From positions 2,784,653 through 2,848,652 of the forward strand of contig KN834749.1 in NCBI GenBank assembly GCA_000827265.1: DNA of 64,000 bases. Reading direction: 5' to 3'. The position numbers and the translations under genes were made by a program. Origin of the DNA: Collybiopsis luxurians FD-317 M1. Its lineage: Eukaryota > Basidiomycota > Agaricomycetes > Agaricales > Omphalotaceae. Shown one piece after another: positions 12,000 to 23,005 of the stretch. Every line of letters starts with the position of its first letter. Position 1 is the first letter of the stretch. The notes under the pieces were generated by a model that ran no database searches, was not told the DNA's origin, and saw only the letters and a program-made list of their open reading frames with translations.

Positions 12000-13933
12000 A
12001 TGGCCTCGGATTCCAGAGCTATAATATTTCCGTCTGAGGGTCTACAGGTCCTTAGCTGTTTAATTTATATTTTAGGTGACCGTTCGAACCATCCTACATG
12101 ATAGTATATCCAGCTCTGACTTTTTATCTGTGTGACTAGGTGTCTCAATCCTGTCGCATTGCCTCTCGCGACGTGTAGCAGCGCAGGACTGGTCATCCTG
12201 GAGCTCCATAAGGGAAATGACCTGGGCTCGTATATGCGCTCTGCTCGTCTTTCTCGACTCTTGGTTGTTCCTCTCTTCGAGTAAGTTTTTTTTCCGGCAC
12301 TGACTTTTCCAAGTTTTTTCAGCTCAGGCACGTCTGCGCTATCTTTTACTTTATAGGTGGCATCATCGTCTTCGGTATTGGCTTGGAGAAAAACGACGTA
12401 GTTTGTTCTGCGGGTATCTTCCTTTGCGTGGTGTTTTACGCGACTTCAAAGTTCCTCATTTACTGTTTTCTGGGTTCGTAGAGTTTGCTTCTTTAGCAAT
12501 TAATAGTTACTCTATCTAATTACCTGCCTGCACCCCCAGTCGAAAGGGTATACCTTGTCTGGAGTGCTTCGATAGCTGGTTCGAGGCTTCGATCCCCCAT
12601 CTATCTTGGCTGTATGGCCATGGTCGGACTATACGGTGCTATCATTGCTTCGATGTTTGCGGGTAAGTGCTGTCTTTCTCTCTTCATTCTTATCGACCCA
12701 AGTATCCTCAGGCCATATCGCCTTCCTAAGGCAGAGCGACGGACTCTGCATCATAGGTCTGAAACGATACAGCTCGCTCATGCTGCTGTGCTACGACCTG
12801 TACGTCTCTGTTAAATATCTGATTGAGGCGCAGGATTTCTGATATCCGGATCAACGTGTAGGTTTATCAATATCGTTCTGACGCTGCTCTTCCTCTGGCC
12901 GGTACTGAGAGCTAACCTAACTAATCCTCGACTGAGATTGGTTGCTGTTCGAACTTTGTTGGCTGCTGGTGTGGCGTTAACAACTTCCACTGTGAGTCAT
13001 CGACTGTAGTTCAGATAGCTTTAAAAATTTCTGATAGTTTTATTCATAGGTTAACATGCTGGTCTTGACTCTGGTAAGCTTATTGTTCGACCGATGAGGT
13101 GCCCGATGCCTTCTCATTGCTGTTCTTCTAGCTTCATGGACAAGAGCAAGGATGGGTCTGCCTTGGGTCTTGCGGAGCTGATGTAAGTTGCAGAATTTTC
13201 AAACCCTGCGTGGCCCTAATAAAAGTCGCGGGTCCAGGTCATCTTCAACGCTCTAGCCATATTCTGGATAACAAGAAACAGCGGACAGACAGTCGCTGCT
13301 GGCAGCTTCAGCGGTCATACGAATATCAACAACAACCTTAACAGCGATTTCGGTAGCGAAGTCTACGCCGGCCGGCGTGTGACACGCGTTCCGCCTGGAA
13401 TAAAAATCCCCAATACCAACATGAACTCGATACCTAGCGGTAGGGTTCTTCTGTCCTCTCCGCCTCCGACACCCTCTCGAGTGCCGTCAGCCTACTTTGA
13501 ATCTCCTAGTCCCGGTCGAACGACACCCACCACGGCCAGTGCTATGCTGCAGTTTTCTCGTAGTCCACCCAACTCTCCGGCGATAGGCAAATTTGCGAGT
13601 TTGTTCTCGCCGCGCAAGGAAGAGTTTGGGAGCGAGGAAGTTGAGATGCAGCCTCCGATCAAGAAGCCGTCGTTGATCAAAACTGTAGCAGAGTTATTCC
13701 GCAGTGAACAGAGACACCACACAGACACTATCGATGTCAGGGTGAGATCTTTTTACCACATATTTGGGTGGGAGAAAAATTGACTTGTACCTGTACAGGT
13801 CACCGTCACTCAAGATATCGAGATAGTGGCGGACGATATCACCGGGGATACGGAAACTACCCTGAAATATACCGTCCCCTCTGATGATGAATCCCATCAC
13901 CATCGTGCAGGGGACAGGACTTCCTCGATCTAG
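12000..13933 (+). CDS. basidiomycete seven-TM-like integral membrane protein
   Basis: Splicing short exons gives a protein starting MASDSRAIIFPSEGLQVLS at the ATG at 12000. Hydrophobic segments follow in order: WARICALLVFLDSWLFLSS, GIIVFGIGLEKNDVVCSAG, FLCVVFYATSKFLIYCFL (then VERVYLVWSAS), MAMVGLYGAIIASMFAG, a helix ending FINIVLTLLFLWPV, and TLLAAGVALTTSTVNMLVL, with GADVIFNALAIFWITRNSG last. The long soluble tail is Ser/Pro-rich (SSPPPTPSRVPSAYFESPSP) and ends in an acidic stretch and HHHRAGDRTSSI-stop at 13931-13933. The topology resembles fungal receptor-like seven-TM proteins, but no ligand or G-protein link is shown. Exon boundaries up to about 12330 are the least certain. The first intron is about 80 nt. 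Confidence 0.75.
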
Positions 13934-14620
13934 ATATCATCATATAGACAACTTAAATTGGATTTAAACCGACCGTTTCGCATATATACCAAGTGTAATT
14001 TTTTGGGATCTTTCTGGGATAAAGAGCATACTTATACCTTTATTAGTCAAACTGCACATGGGCATCAGTCGTTGATTGTATTTCAAGTCGTATAAACAGC
14101 CAAGTGTAATACACCTTCGTTTCAACTGTGTTTTTTCGAGTCAATCGTTTTGGTTAAACGGTTAACCTCCCGGGTAATAGTATGTCGATGCTGCTTTATT
14201 TTAGGTATCAGGGGCTCACGAACTGGCTGGATGTCTGCTACGTTCAGCCCAGCTCAGCCAACTTACGTATTAAGGGAAAGAAGCGCTCGTCCCCCCGGCG
14301 CTTATATGCTTACCGCTGTTTCTTGACCTCGTACTTTGATCTTCACTGGTAGGTGCATTCTCCGCGGTCCATACAACTTGAAATTAAGAATACTGCAACG
14401 GTCTCGCGGGAGCTCTTGGCTCATACTCCTCGTCTCTATCCTCAACCTGAACGACACATCTGATTCTTTAAGACCGTAACGCTGTTACGTCGGACAAGAC
14501 TTACCCGTATCCGGTACATAAACTACTGTCCATCGGAAGAGCTACCTCCGGCGCACTATGTATCCGTCAGCTATACATAAAGGACTCAAATTCGCAATTG
14601 CCATCAAAATCCGCCTTCAA
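13934..14620. other. intergenic stretch
   Basis: Terminator and promoter space between two plus-strand genes. No further gene is supported. Confidence 0.4.
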
Positions 14621-16177
14621 ATGGACTCGAACTTGAATCTGACCCTCTGCTCGCCCCGCCCTTCCGTTGCGTCCTCAAAATCGAGACCGAAATCTGTCCT
14701 CGTCAGCAGCTCCGTACCAAGTCAAGGCAAGCTAGAAAGAGGCAATATAGTGTTGAAGGTGGATAAATTTGGCTGGAGCGCGAATAATGTGACGTATCAA
14801 GCGTTGGGTGAACATCCACATTTCCGGTGTGTATGATTGGATTTCAGGTAGTATTAGCTCGTTCGTGACCTTTATACGTAGCTATTACGACTTTCACCCG
14901 GTCCCACCAAACTCGTCTGTCGACTCTGGCTCTTCAGTATCAGTATCAGGATCCGTATCATCCCAAACTCACGGCCTCGTTCCCGTATGGGGATTCGGTA
15001 CCGTCGTCGCTTCTGCCCATCCCAAGGTGTCCGTGGGCGAACGGCTGTACGGGTACTTTGTTCCTGCGAGGTATTTAGTACTGCCGATTGACGAAAAGGA
15101 CGCAAACAAGTATTCGATATATGTCCCGAGACCTCATTTGCCTGCTGGTAGGTAACATTTGTCTATTCGATATCTATGTTCACATCATGTCTAACTTTCC
15201 ACGATGCACCCATTCTACTCCGACGGACAGATAGACGTGTATACAACCAAATCCAACGCTGCGCTACGGACCCACTTTACTCTCCCGAAACCGAAGACCT
15301 CACAATGCTCTACAGACCGCTTTTCTGGACATCGTATTGGTGTGAAGACTGGTTGGCGCGCAGCAATTATCGCGGCGGATGCGAATACATCCTCATTTCA
15401 AGCGCGAGCAGCAAGACGGCGTTTTGTTTTGCGTATTGTATAAGACGGCAGCGGTCTAGTGCATCCAGCACCGCTTCCAATACTGTCCAAATCATCGGTT
15501 TAACATCCAAAGGAAACATGAAATTCACGAAGAATCTCGGACTATACGATGAGGTATACGATTATGATTCTTTTCTCTCAGCCGAAGGTTCTCCGTTCCA
15601 TTCTCGAGGTAAAAACAACACCAAGTCACCTCGATGGATATACATTGACGTTGCGGGCAACCCATCTCTGAATTCTCGAATATACACTCATTTCGCAAGT
15701 CCTTATACATTTCCAAAATTAATTGCTGCTGTGTCGCTGGGCATGACGAATCTCGCACCCGGCGAGAAGAATGCGGAGAAGATTGAGTGGAGCACTGATA
15801 CGAGTGGCGGCTCCGTAGAGACGGAGGCTGCTCCTTCGTCCTCGCCGTCGCAGTCTTCATCTTCAGAAACCGCTTCCTCACTAGGTTTCTGGCCTGTCGC
15901 TGAACAGTTCTTCCTTCCTGAATGGCTAGCCGTTCGTCGGTTACAGCTAACTCCAACACAAATGCTCGATATGCAAAAGACCGCTTGGGCGGATTTGATG
16001 CGGGATTGTACGTCTTGGGTTAGACTGGAGTATGTCTGGGGAGGTGAGCGGGTTAAAGATGTGTATGAGGCCATGGTAGAGAATAAGAGTGGATTGGGTC
16101 CGGATAAGGGATGGATTTGGAGTATGTGGAATGAGAATTGGGATGGGAATGACAGGGTAGTAAAAGCGAAATTGTAA
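14621..16177 (+). CDS. DUF2855 family protein
   Basis: A fungal/bacterial family of unknown function with a medium-chain dehydrogenase-like appearance. Three exons are read. Exon 1 is MDSNLNLTL.. to ..DKFGWSANNVTYQALGEHP, a typical DUF2855 N terminus. Exon 2 is YYDFHPV.. with LVPVWGFGTVVASAHPKVSV and GERLYGYFVPARYLVL. Exon 3 has YRPLFWTSYWCEDWL, CEYILISSASSKTAF (a Rossmann-like strand-loop), VQIIGLTSKGNMKFTKNLG and YDEVYDYDSF, and ends WVRLEYVWGGERVKDVYEAM.. to a stop at 16175-16177. Introns start at about 14827 (GTGTGT) and 15151 (GTAGGT). The second acceptor that keeps the frame is ACAG before ATAGACGTG. The ATG at 14621 was preferred to one at 14558 because the upstream 21 residues look like leader. 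A Ser-rich insert lies at about 15830-15880. Confidence 0.85.
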
Positions 16178-16437
16178 TGGGGATTCTTTGTACTAATAGT
16201 CTAATAAGATAATTTCGACCGTTTAACATATTTTTCTATGCCTGTACACCATATAACGGACTCTGGATTCTGAATTGAAATGGCGAGCAAACCGGTTAAG
16301 CCTACAGTCACAAAAGCATCATTAAATACCCATACGTTCCCCAGGACAGAAAAAAACCATACTCAGGACGTACCTTCACACAACCCTTCTCATCCTACCA
16401 GATTTTTTTTCTTTTCAGTAAACCCCCTTCTTACCTC

Positions 16438-16689
16438 CTACGCAGGAATTAATATATCCCCCCACGTCCTAACAGCCGCAATGCCCCCAACAAACATCCC
16501 AATTCCAACGGCAACACTTATATTCCCTGGCAGCTTCTCGGGCGCGAATATTTGTTCACGTAGGAAGCGAGAAAAGGCGGATTCGTTTGGGTCGTTTAGG
16601 TATCCGGCTCGTCGACCGGGTTGACCTCCTTTGGATAGGTGGGTGGCGGAGGTGGATGAAGAAGCGAGGTTAGCTGCGCGTCGGGCCAT
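16438..16689 (-). CDS. 83-residue single-TM protein, possibly a small mitochondrial outer-membrane (TOM-type) subunit
   Basis: A single-exon frame. The N-terminal half is basic and Ser/Ala-rich (MARRAANLASSSTSATHL), and the middle reads ESAFSRFLREQIFAPEKLPG. It is followed by one hydrophobic helix, NISVAVGIGMFVGGIAAVR, and a short tail TWGDILIPA. One C-terminal helix with a very short luminal tail is the layout of tail-anchored small TOM subunits such as Tom6. The resemblance is in layout, not a clear sequence match, so the name is only a suggestion. It converges with the DUF2855 gene, their stops being 260 bp apart. Confidence 0.6.
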   Translation of the reverse strand: MARRAANLASSSTSATHLSKGGQPGRRAGYLNDPNESAFSRFLREQIFAPEKLPGNISVAVGIGMFVGGIAAVRTWGDILIPA

Positions 16690-17687
16690 TTCGGTAGGTT
16701 TTTTTTATTCGTAAGGAACACAGCCGAGAGGGAGTTCAAGAGGCTTTGGTATGATTTGTGGAAGAAGGCCTGGCTTCAGCGTAGGTGTGGAAGAAAACTG
16801 GCTTTACGTCAGTGTTTGTAACGTAAGGTATAGCCAAACAATGCGTGACGCGTCTGGCGACTGGACTTGGTTCTTTTTCTTCTCTGGCATAGGAAGTTAG
16901 CAAAGGATGTAACTTTGTGCGCAAGCTCTAGAAGTGCTTTTTTCGATATTAATGTACACTCGTGAACTTGCTCTGCTGCTCAGTGTCACATTCTCTTCGT
17001 CTTTGACCAGTAAACATCTGCAATTCTGAAACTTCCCAAGATAGACACTCGTAAAGCTCCTGGTCTGGCTTTTCCATCCAGCGTAGCTACTAATTATCTC
17101 GCGGCAACGAACGCTTTTCACATTTCACGCCTTTCTCAAAGAAGTTGAGAAGCAGAATGTCCACGCTTTGCGCCGCCACGACCTTACCCAAGTCACTCCA
17201 GCAAAGAACAGAGAATCGGTCGAGGTTGGTAGACAGTAGTGAGAATGCAATCATTTCCAGGAAAATTACAGCATAAGTGCTCAAACGAGAACGGCCATGC
17301 TCAAATCTACTAAAATAGAGCTTGCGCACCTCAAAGTTACTCACTCCGCTTATTTCGCACCCGGTGCACTCGCCCGACCCTCCTAAAAGTTGTCGATATC
17401 TCTTCCATCATCCTGTGACCTAGACATGGGTGGCTGAATGACTCACAATCACAACTGTGTCAAGCGGAAAACAAGATTCTACCAATTTGAGTTTGGTACG
17501 CGGGAGTACTTAGCTTAGCAGCCGCACAAAAATCAGCTCCTTCCAGAAGAGGCCTTGTGAAGGTGACTAATCCGAATCATTTGCATCCAGATCTGCAAGT
17601 GAATGTGAAAGAGCCGACTGTTTCTTAGGCAACATCATGATCATTCACATAGGCATAAATAGCCGCATCTTTGGAATTTCTCACATC
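16690..17687. other. intergenic stretch with no supported gene
   Basis: About 1 kb between divergent genes, holding only unassigned short frames. Confidence 0.45.
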
Positions 17688-19333
17688 ATGTCAACTATCA
17701 TGGACTCGCCCACGCAATACCCCCAGTTTGGCCATAACATGCTCAAAGAATTTTGCCTAGACCCTAACTTTATCCACCTGAATTGTGGTGCGCACTTTAG
17801 AACAGCATTGGGGCGTACTTATCTACCAATTACAAACAGGATCATTCGGATGCTTGCCGGTAATTGTGCGCGAGGAATATATAAGAAAATTTTCCGAGCT
17901 TGAAGCAAATCCGGACCATTATATACGGGAATGTTTCAGAACTGAAGCGGCAGAGATCCGTACGATTTTAACCGATTTTTTAGGAGCAGAGCCAGACTCC
18001 TGTGTCCTTGTACCCAATGTTGCGCATGGGATTAACGCAGTTTTGCGTAATTTTTCTTGGAAATCCGGCGATGTGCTAATAATGGGTATCTGTCGAAAGC
18101 TACTTGCTTTTTAATTGGCAGCTAATGTAGGCTTCTAGCAAGTACAACATACAATATCGTCGCTCGGACCGTGGAAGCTCTGAACCACCTCACCTACCAT
18201 CCAACCATCAAAGAGTTCAAGCTATTGTTTCCAATCTCTCACGAAGATATTTTGAGAACCTTCCGCCAATGTATTCAGGACTCAAAGTCACCTACTGGCA
18301 CGACCTTTGTGTTGTTTGATACCGTTGTCTCTAACCCAGGTGTTTTAATGCCCTGGAAAGAGATGGTTCAGATTTGTAAAAGTTTAGGTGCCTTGAGCCT
18401 GGTAGATGCGGCACATTCGATCGGGCATGAGACCAACATCAATCTGTCTGAAGTTTCACCAGACTTTTGGGTTACTGTACGCCCAGCTGCCAGTGGCTAA
18501 ATCTGCATCTTCTAATGATTCTTTGACTCCAGAGCTGTAGTAAATGGCTTTATGCAAAGCGTGGATGCTCGCTGCTATATGTAGCACCAAGGTACGGGAT
18601 GATTAAGGTTTGCTTAAACAAGTTTTTCTGAGTGAGATACACAGAAACCATTCTATAATCAAGCATGATCTTACACCAAGCATGCTCATACCAGATGGAA
18701 AATACTCCCGGTTCCAGTCTGAATTTTTTTGGAGCGGTTCAACCGATGTTATGAATGTAATGACAGTTAAACCTGGTGAGTTGGCGTTTTAAAGAAAGAT
18801 TAACTTGTAGATTAAATATGGGAGCAGCTCTTGAATTCCGCCAGTCATTAGGCGGAGAGCAACGGATTGTGGATTATTGTCACAATCTTGCGGTTCAAGG
18901 AGGCCGCCGATTAGCTGAAATTTTAGGAACAGAAATGATGTGCTCAACAGGCGAAAATCCCCTGGAGCTTATAGGCTGCATGGTAGGGCTTTCTTTTAGA
19001 CATGATTGAGCCAGTTCTCAACTTCCTACATATGTCTTACAGGTGAATGTGGCTCTTCCTTTGCCAGAAGTTGATATATTTTCGTTCAAAAATCTTTATG
19101 ATCTTGATAAATCTTTAATGGAAAGCAAAGTGTATGCATTGCTATTTGTGCATAATAACTGTTACTGGGCAAGAGTCAGTGCTCAGATCTTTAATCAGGT
19201 AAGATGCATTAATCACAGAAGTCTGCTGATTACCAACTTGCTTTTCTAGATTGAAGATTTTGAGACACTGGGATTGCGCCTAGTGCAACTTTGTTCAAAG
19301 GCTAGGCAGGAGCAGACAACAAAGAGTGAATAA
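17688..19333 (+). CDS. class V PLP-dependent enzyme (isopenicillin-N epimerase / cysteine desulfurase-like)
   Basis: A fold-type I PLP enzyme of aminotransferase class V. Spliced reading from MSTIMDSPTQYPQFG: FIHLNCGSFGCLPVIV (substrate-pocket start), ELEANPDHYIRECFRTE, NVAHGINAVLRNFSW and GTTFVLFDTVVSNPGVLMPW. Then LVDAAHSIGHETNINLSEV follows (the Asp that pairs with the pyridine nitrogen, then His), and CSKWLYAKRGCSLLYVAP (Schiff-base Lys in SKW). It continues EFFWSGSTDVMNVMTVKPA, ALEFRQSLGGEQRIVDYC, and a C-terminal domain ending TTKSE-stop at 19331-19333. All introns are resolved by GT..AG choices that keep the family length, including a 49 nt intron whose acceptor is GGGAG before CAGCTC. 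No lesion was found. The reaction is unknown: family members epimerise, desulfurate or lyse C-S bonds. It faces the O-methyltransferase gene tail to tail. Confidence 0.85.
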
Positions 19334-20096
19334 TATGTGATTATTACCAGTGGAACTTTGCCAAGTAAGTGGAGGACTTTGAAGTTTGTATGGTTCGGGT
19401 GCTTCTATAATTTCAGCATTTGAACTGCCCGTCTTTTCGATGTCCGACTCTATGCTTGCTGTGTAGTTCAATCTCAAAAAGCTCTTACTATATAACCGCA
19501 CACTGTAGTTTCATCCCTTCATTTGGTTGCTTCCAGGCTTCTACTTGTCAGACAGAAAGATATTCAGTTTTTGTCCTCTCGAGTGAACTCTCAGAGTTTA
19601 TTCCATCAGCATTTGCATAACTGAAGACCCAAAATACTATACACTTACCATCAGTTGCCTACTTCGTCGTCAATTGAGTGTCAAAATAAACTCCAACGGG
19701 CTCAATCAAAATAAAAAGTTTACGTTTCTACTGCTGTAAAGCCTAAATTAACGTGACATACTTACATACTTACATCTCTTTATCGTCTCTTCCTTTAGAA
19801 TCTAGTTTCTCCGGCTCTTGATCGTTGTCCTTTGAAATTTCAAGCAAAATGGTGCCTCTGTAGTAGTATACTTAGGCCAACTCGGCATTGCCAAATCTGA
19901 GTTCGACCATGCTGGGCAGTGATCTGACTCGCGTCATATGTCCAAGCTTTGTAAAGCTTGAATGCATTAATGCTTATAACAGAATACTTAATACTGTATG
20001 TAAGTATAAGTAACAGGTAAATATACTGTAGGTAATAATTGATAATTGATTGCTCACCTCAGAGCCACTCAAATGATGAGAAGCATCTGAGGGGCA
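19334..20096. other. convergent intergenic region
   Basis: An AT-rich 3'-3' spacer between the PLP-enzyme and methyltransferase genes. No gene is supported. Confidence 0.45.
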
Positions 20097-22046
20097 TCAC
20101 ATTGCAGAAGCGAATGATAACCCATAGTAATGAGGTTCTGCTACAATGTGGGATAAATGTCGTTCATCATTCACATAAATACATGTAATGCGCCATCCTG
20201 ACTCTTCCAAGAGTTTATGCATGTCAAACAGAGTACGGTCTTGGCCATTGAATAACGATAACATCTGGAAAACATTTTGCATATTCTATTATTTCTAAAT
20301 CATGAGCGACTGCAGAAAATTACTAACCGTAAGATCTGTCATGTATGAGACTTCATGAGTGCTTCCATAGTTTGCCAAAAGTGGTTCAGGAGCGCAATTA
20401 TATTTGTAACCCAAAACCCCCTTTCCACCATCATTGAGAGGGTCAGGACAAGTAGGGTGGAGTAGGAGCTCAGCAACCACAAGCTTTGTTCTAGGAGTGG
20501 CAGCTTTCCGGAGAACATGGAGGATACGTTTGGCATAGCTATCTGACCAATTATGAAGGACCCTTCTAAGATGAAAGACCGCTGCATCTTTAATAGGCTG
20601 ATCATCAAGAATGTTGCATGCTTGCATAAGATTCAGCACAGAGCATCCAAACTTGTAAGCAATAGTACACTTACATTGAAATATTACGAGCTTCGTCTTT
20701 ATTGCTTCTGGAAGCTGTACATTCCAGAACTGCAAAAGGCACTTGAAAAGATTTGCTTAATTGTACCTGAAGTGATACACTTACATTAATCCCATCATGA
20801 ACAACGACAGGTAAGTCTTGGATTATAAACTGAAGGTGTGGAAAACTTTTGGAAAGAGGAATCATTGCCGAGCCAATACCCCCACCAACATCGACTACCT
20901 TTGCACCAACGTCAAATGAGTGCCAGTCCACACCTAGGAAGGGTTAGATGCTTGAACACTATCAAGACCGCGAAAACACCGCACATTTCAAGGCTGCACC
21001 TTCAGGATCATTATTAATTGCATAGCCTTTCATAGCAACATTGAATCGACGACGCATATAGTTATTCTCAGGTTGGTCCATGTATTCCCAGAATGGCACT
21101 GAAGTACCCGTTACATACTGGAACACAGTTTGATTGGGCTCCTGAGACAATTTCATCTTAGAATCTGTCAGCGTTTCCAGTAAGCAGCTTGAGAATTTTG
21201 ATCCTTCAGCTCTAATGTTCCAAAACAGTTTAATTTACATCGACTTTCAGGTGTTGTAAGCGCCTTACCGAATTTCAAACATGGCTATTTCACCGGAAGT
21301 GTCTCTATGCTTGTTCATTGGCCTTGAAAGAATGCATAAGGAGCGGAGAGAATGAGCCACTAGGGACAACTCTTACTCTTCTCGAAGTTCGTGAACACTT
21401 TTTCCACTGTCTAATGCTTCTGAGAGACGATTGTTTGAGAATACTCTAGGTGGGCCCTCCCGAAATACGTGTCGCAACGATAGAAGACGTAGTATACGCT
21501 CTTGGGAGAGAAAAAATTGTTTAGTAATGGCAAGAAAAAAATGTGAGCAACGACTTTACCAAGCTTTCCCTCATCGATGGCGCATTTTTCAGCAATCTTC
21601 TGAACGTGCATCCCCTTTTGGATCACAGATCACTGCTTTTGAGTGTGTCTAATCAAGAAATGAACGCCATAAACACACCTCAGCATCACCTTCTCGTATA
21701 ATTTCAACTATATTCAAATTGAGGCAGACCCGGAGCGCAGCTGTATAGTAATGCTGTTAAACCTAAGCTTAGGGGCTCATGTATGCCTGACACCGAACAA
21801 TCGACCTACACTATTAAGCAAATTAAGTATGAGTTCATTCCGGGGAGTAAGAATTGTGATCAGTTGTAATGCTGCCGTCACAATAATGTTTGCCGACAGA
21901 TCGGCAGAAGGACTTTGTCGGAATTGTTGGTCGACGGAGGAACTTTGACTGCTTGGAGTCGCGAAGTTATGGGAATTGCACGTTTCGACTAGTGAATGTA
22001 TATGGGTGGATATCAGTTGCGAAAGTTGGAAAATTTCTGACTGCAT
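20097..22046 (-). CDS. SAM-dependent O-methyltransferase (fungal small-molecule type)
   Basis: Transfers methyl from S-adenosylmethionine to a hydroxyl, as in sterigmatocystin/caffeate-type O-methyltransferases. From the ATG at 22046: FQLSQLISTHIHSLVETC (dimerisation helix), a Ser/Gln-rich linker, IIVTAALQLITILTPRNEL, then GMHVQKIAEKCAIDEGKL (winged-helix part). The SAM domain follows: VVDVGGGIGSAMIPLSKSFP (motif I, Gly-rich loop), FIIQDLPVVVHDGI, VFHLRRVLHNWSDSYAKRIL (the His of LHNWSD is the usual catalytic base) and KLVVAELLLHPTCPD. The C-terminal part is MLSLFNGQDRTLFDMHKLL with the end SFASAM-stop at 20097-20099. Multiple short introns are needed, and exon ends between 21150 and 21700 are approximate. 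Its promoter side faces the KDZ insertion, which starts 368 bp upstream of the ATG. Confidence 0.85.
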
Positions 22047-22406
22047 GACGCCAATAATGTTAGGAATGCAAAGGAAACGTTGCCCGAGACGGTGTTTTTA
22101 TTTATACTACAACTGAATTCATATCCGATCTCAGCCGACTGTGGAATACTCATTTCATATGACAGTCGCATCAGAACTCAAATGGAAGTAGACGCATTAG
22201 GGCTTAACAGTTCCACAACATACGAACAAGTAGCTTCCACGTCTTCCATTCTAACTGGCAGATCAGCCATTTAATTTAAATCAAGAATTTGCCCTGTGCC
22301 GTCCCGCCCTTTTTTTCCCTATCATAGCGCTAGCAAAAAACCGAGCTTGTTTAGTGCAAAAGATAGTAGACAGCGTCTCCATTTGGTAGTCCATCAAACA
22401 TGTACG

Positions 22407-22414
22407 CACTGCGG
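22407..22414 (+). repeat. left target-site duplication CACTGCGG
   Basis: The 8 bp CACTGCGG stands immediately outside the left element end (CACCTGATAAG) and is repeated exactly at 31660-31667 after the right end (CTTATCAGGTG). Confidence 0.95.
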
Positions 22415-22583
22415 CACCTGATAAGCCCCCTTATCAAATACATATAGAACGGATTGATCGCATCATGTATCACTTATATACCTAGCATTTGCGCTGTTTT
22501 CATAGAAATGAATAAATCCTGTAAACCCTTAGTATATTTTGAATGGGTCCTCCTACCGTAGTACTATTGTAAGTGCCCTTCGG
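22415..22583 (+). repeat. left terminal inverted repeat of the KDZ element
   Basis: 169 bp matching the complement of 31486-31659. The outer 125 bp (22415-22539) are identical. The inner 44 bp have a few substitutions and a 5 bp gap, and end at AAGTGCCCTTCGG. The tip holds the short palindrome GATAAG-CCCC-CTTATC (22420-22435). Confidence 0.95.
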
Positions 22584-23005
22584 AGCGTCGGCCTTCGGGT
22601 TCCCGCCGCATGTATTACTAAATATGAACATCTAATTTTCATTGAGGGTACTGCAGTGGTTATCGTGTATTTAGGGTGTATTTACTGGGTGTACTGGAAG
22701 CAAGCAAAATGGCAAGATACGAAGGTAAGATTATTCAGCATATGGGGGACTAAATGACCGTAGAATAGCAAAACAGCAGGGCGGGAACCGGGAGGTGGAA
22801 ACGAAGTTTGAAGAAGGGAGCGGAGGGAGTAGAGCAGGGAGGTAAGGACAGGAAGGGAAGGGAGCAAAGGAAGGAGAAGAGAAGGGGTAAAGGAAATAAG
22901 AAAAAGAAAAGTAGAGGCCATTGAGAACACAGAGAAGGGAGGGAAAGAGAGGGGAGGCGGGACATGAGTGACAGAGCCCCCTTGGGCCGTTGGTCATTCT
23001 CCTCT

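Noticed and set aside
12065..12331. Minus-strand frame with LLHVARGNATGLRHLVTQ
   Set aside because: It is the antisense shadow of the first exons of the plus-strand seven-TM gene.
18590..18660. Apparent break in the PLP-enzyme gene after the Schiff-base Lys exon
   Set aside because: Using the earlier donor GTACGG inside CCAAGGTACGG and the acceptor ACACAG restores VAPRNHSIIKHD in frame.
18775..18830. Apparent frameshift after MNVMTVKP in the PLP-enzyme gene
   Set aside because: A 49 nt intron ending GGGAG gives KPAALEFRQSLGG at the family's usual spacing.
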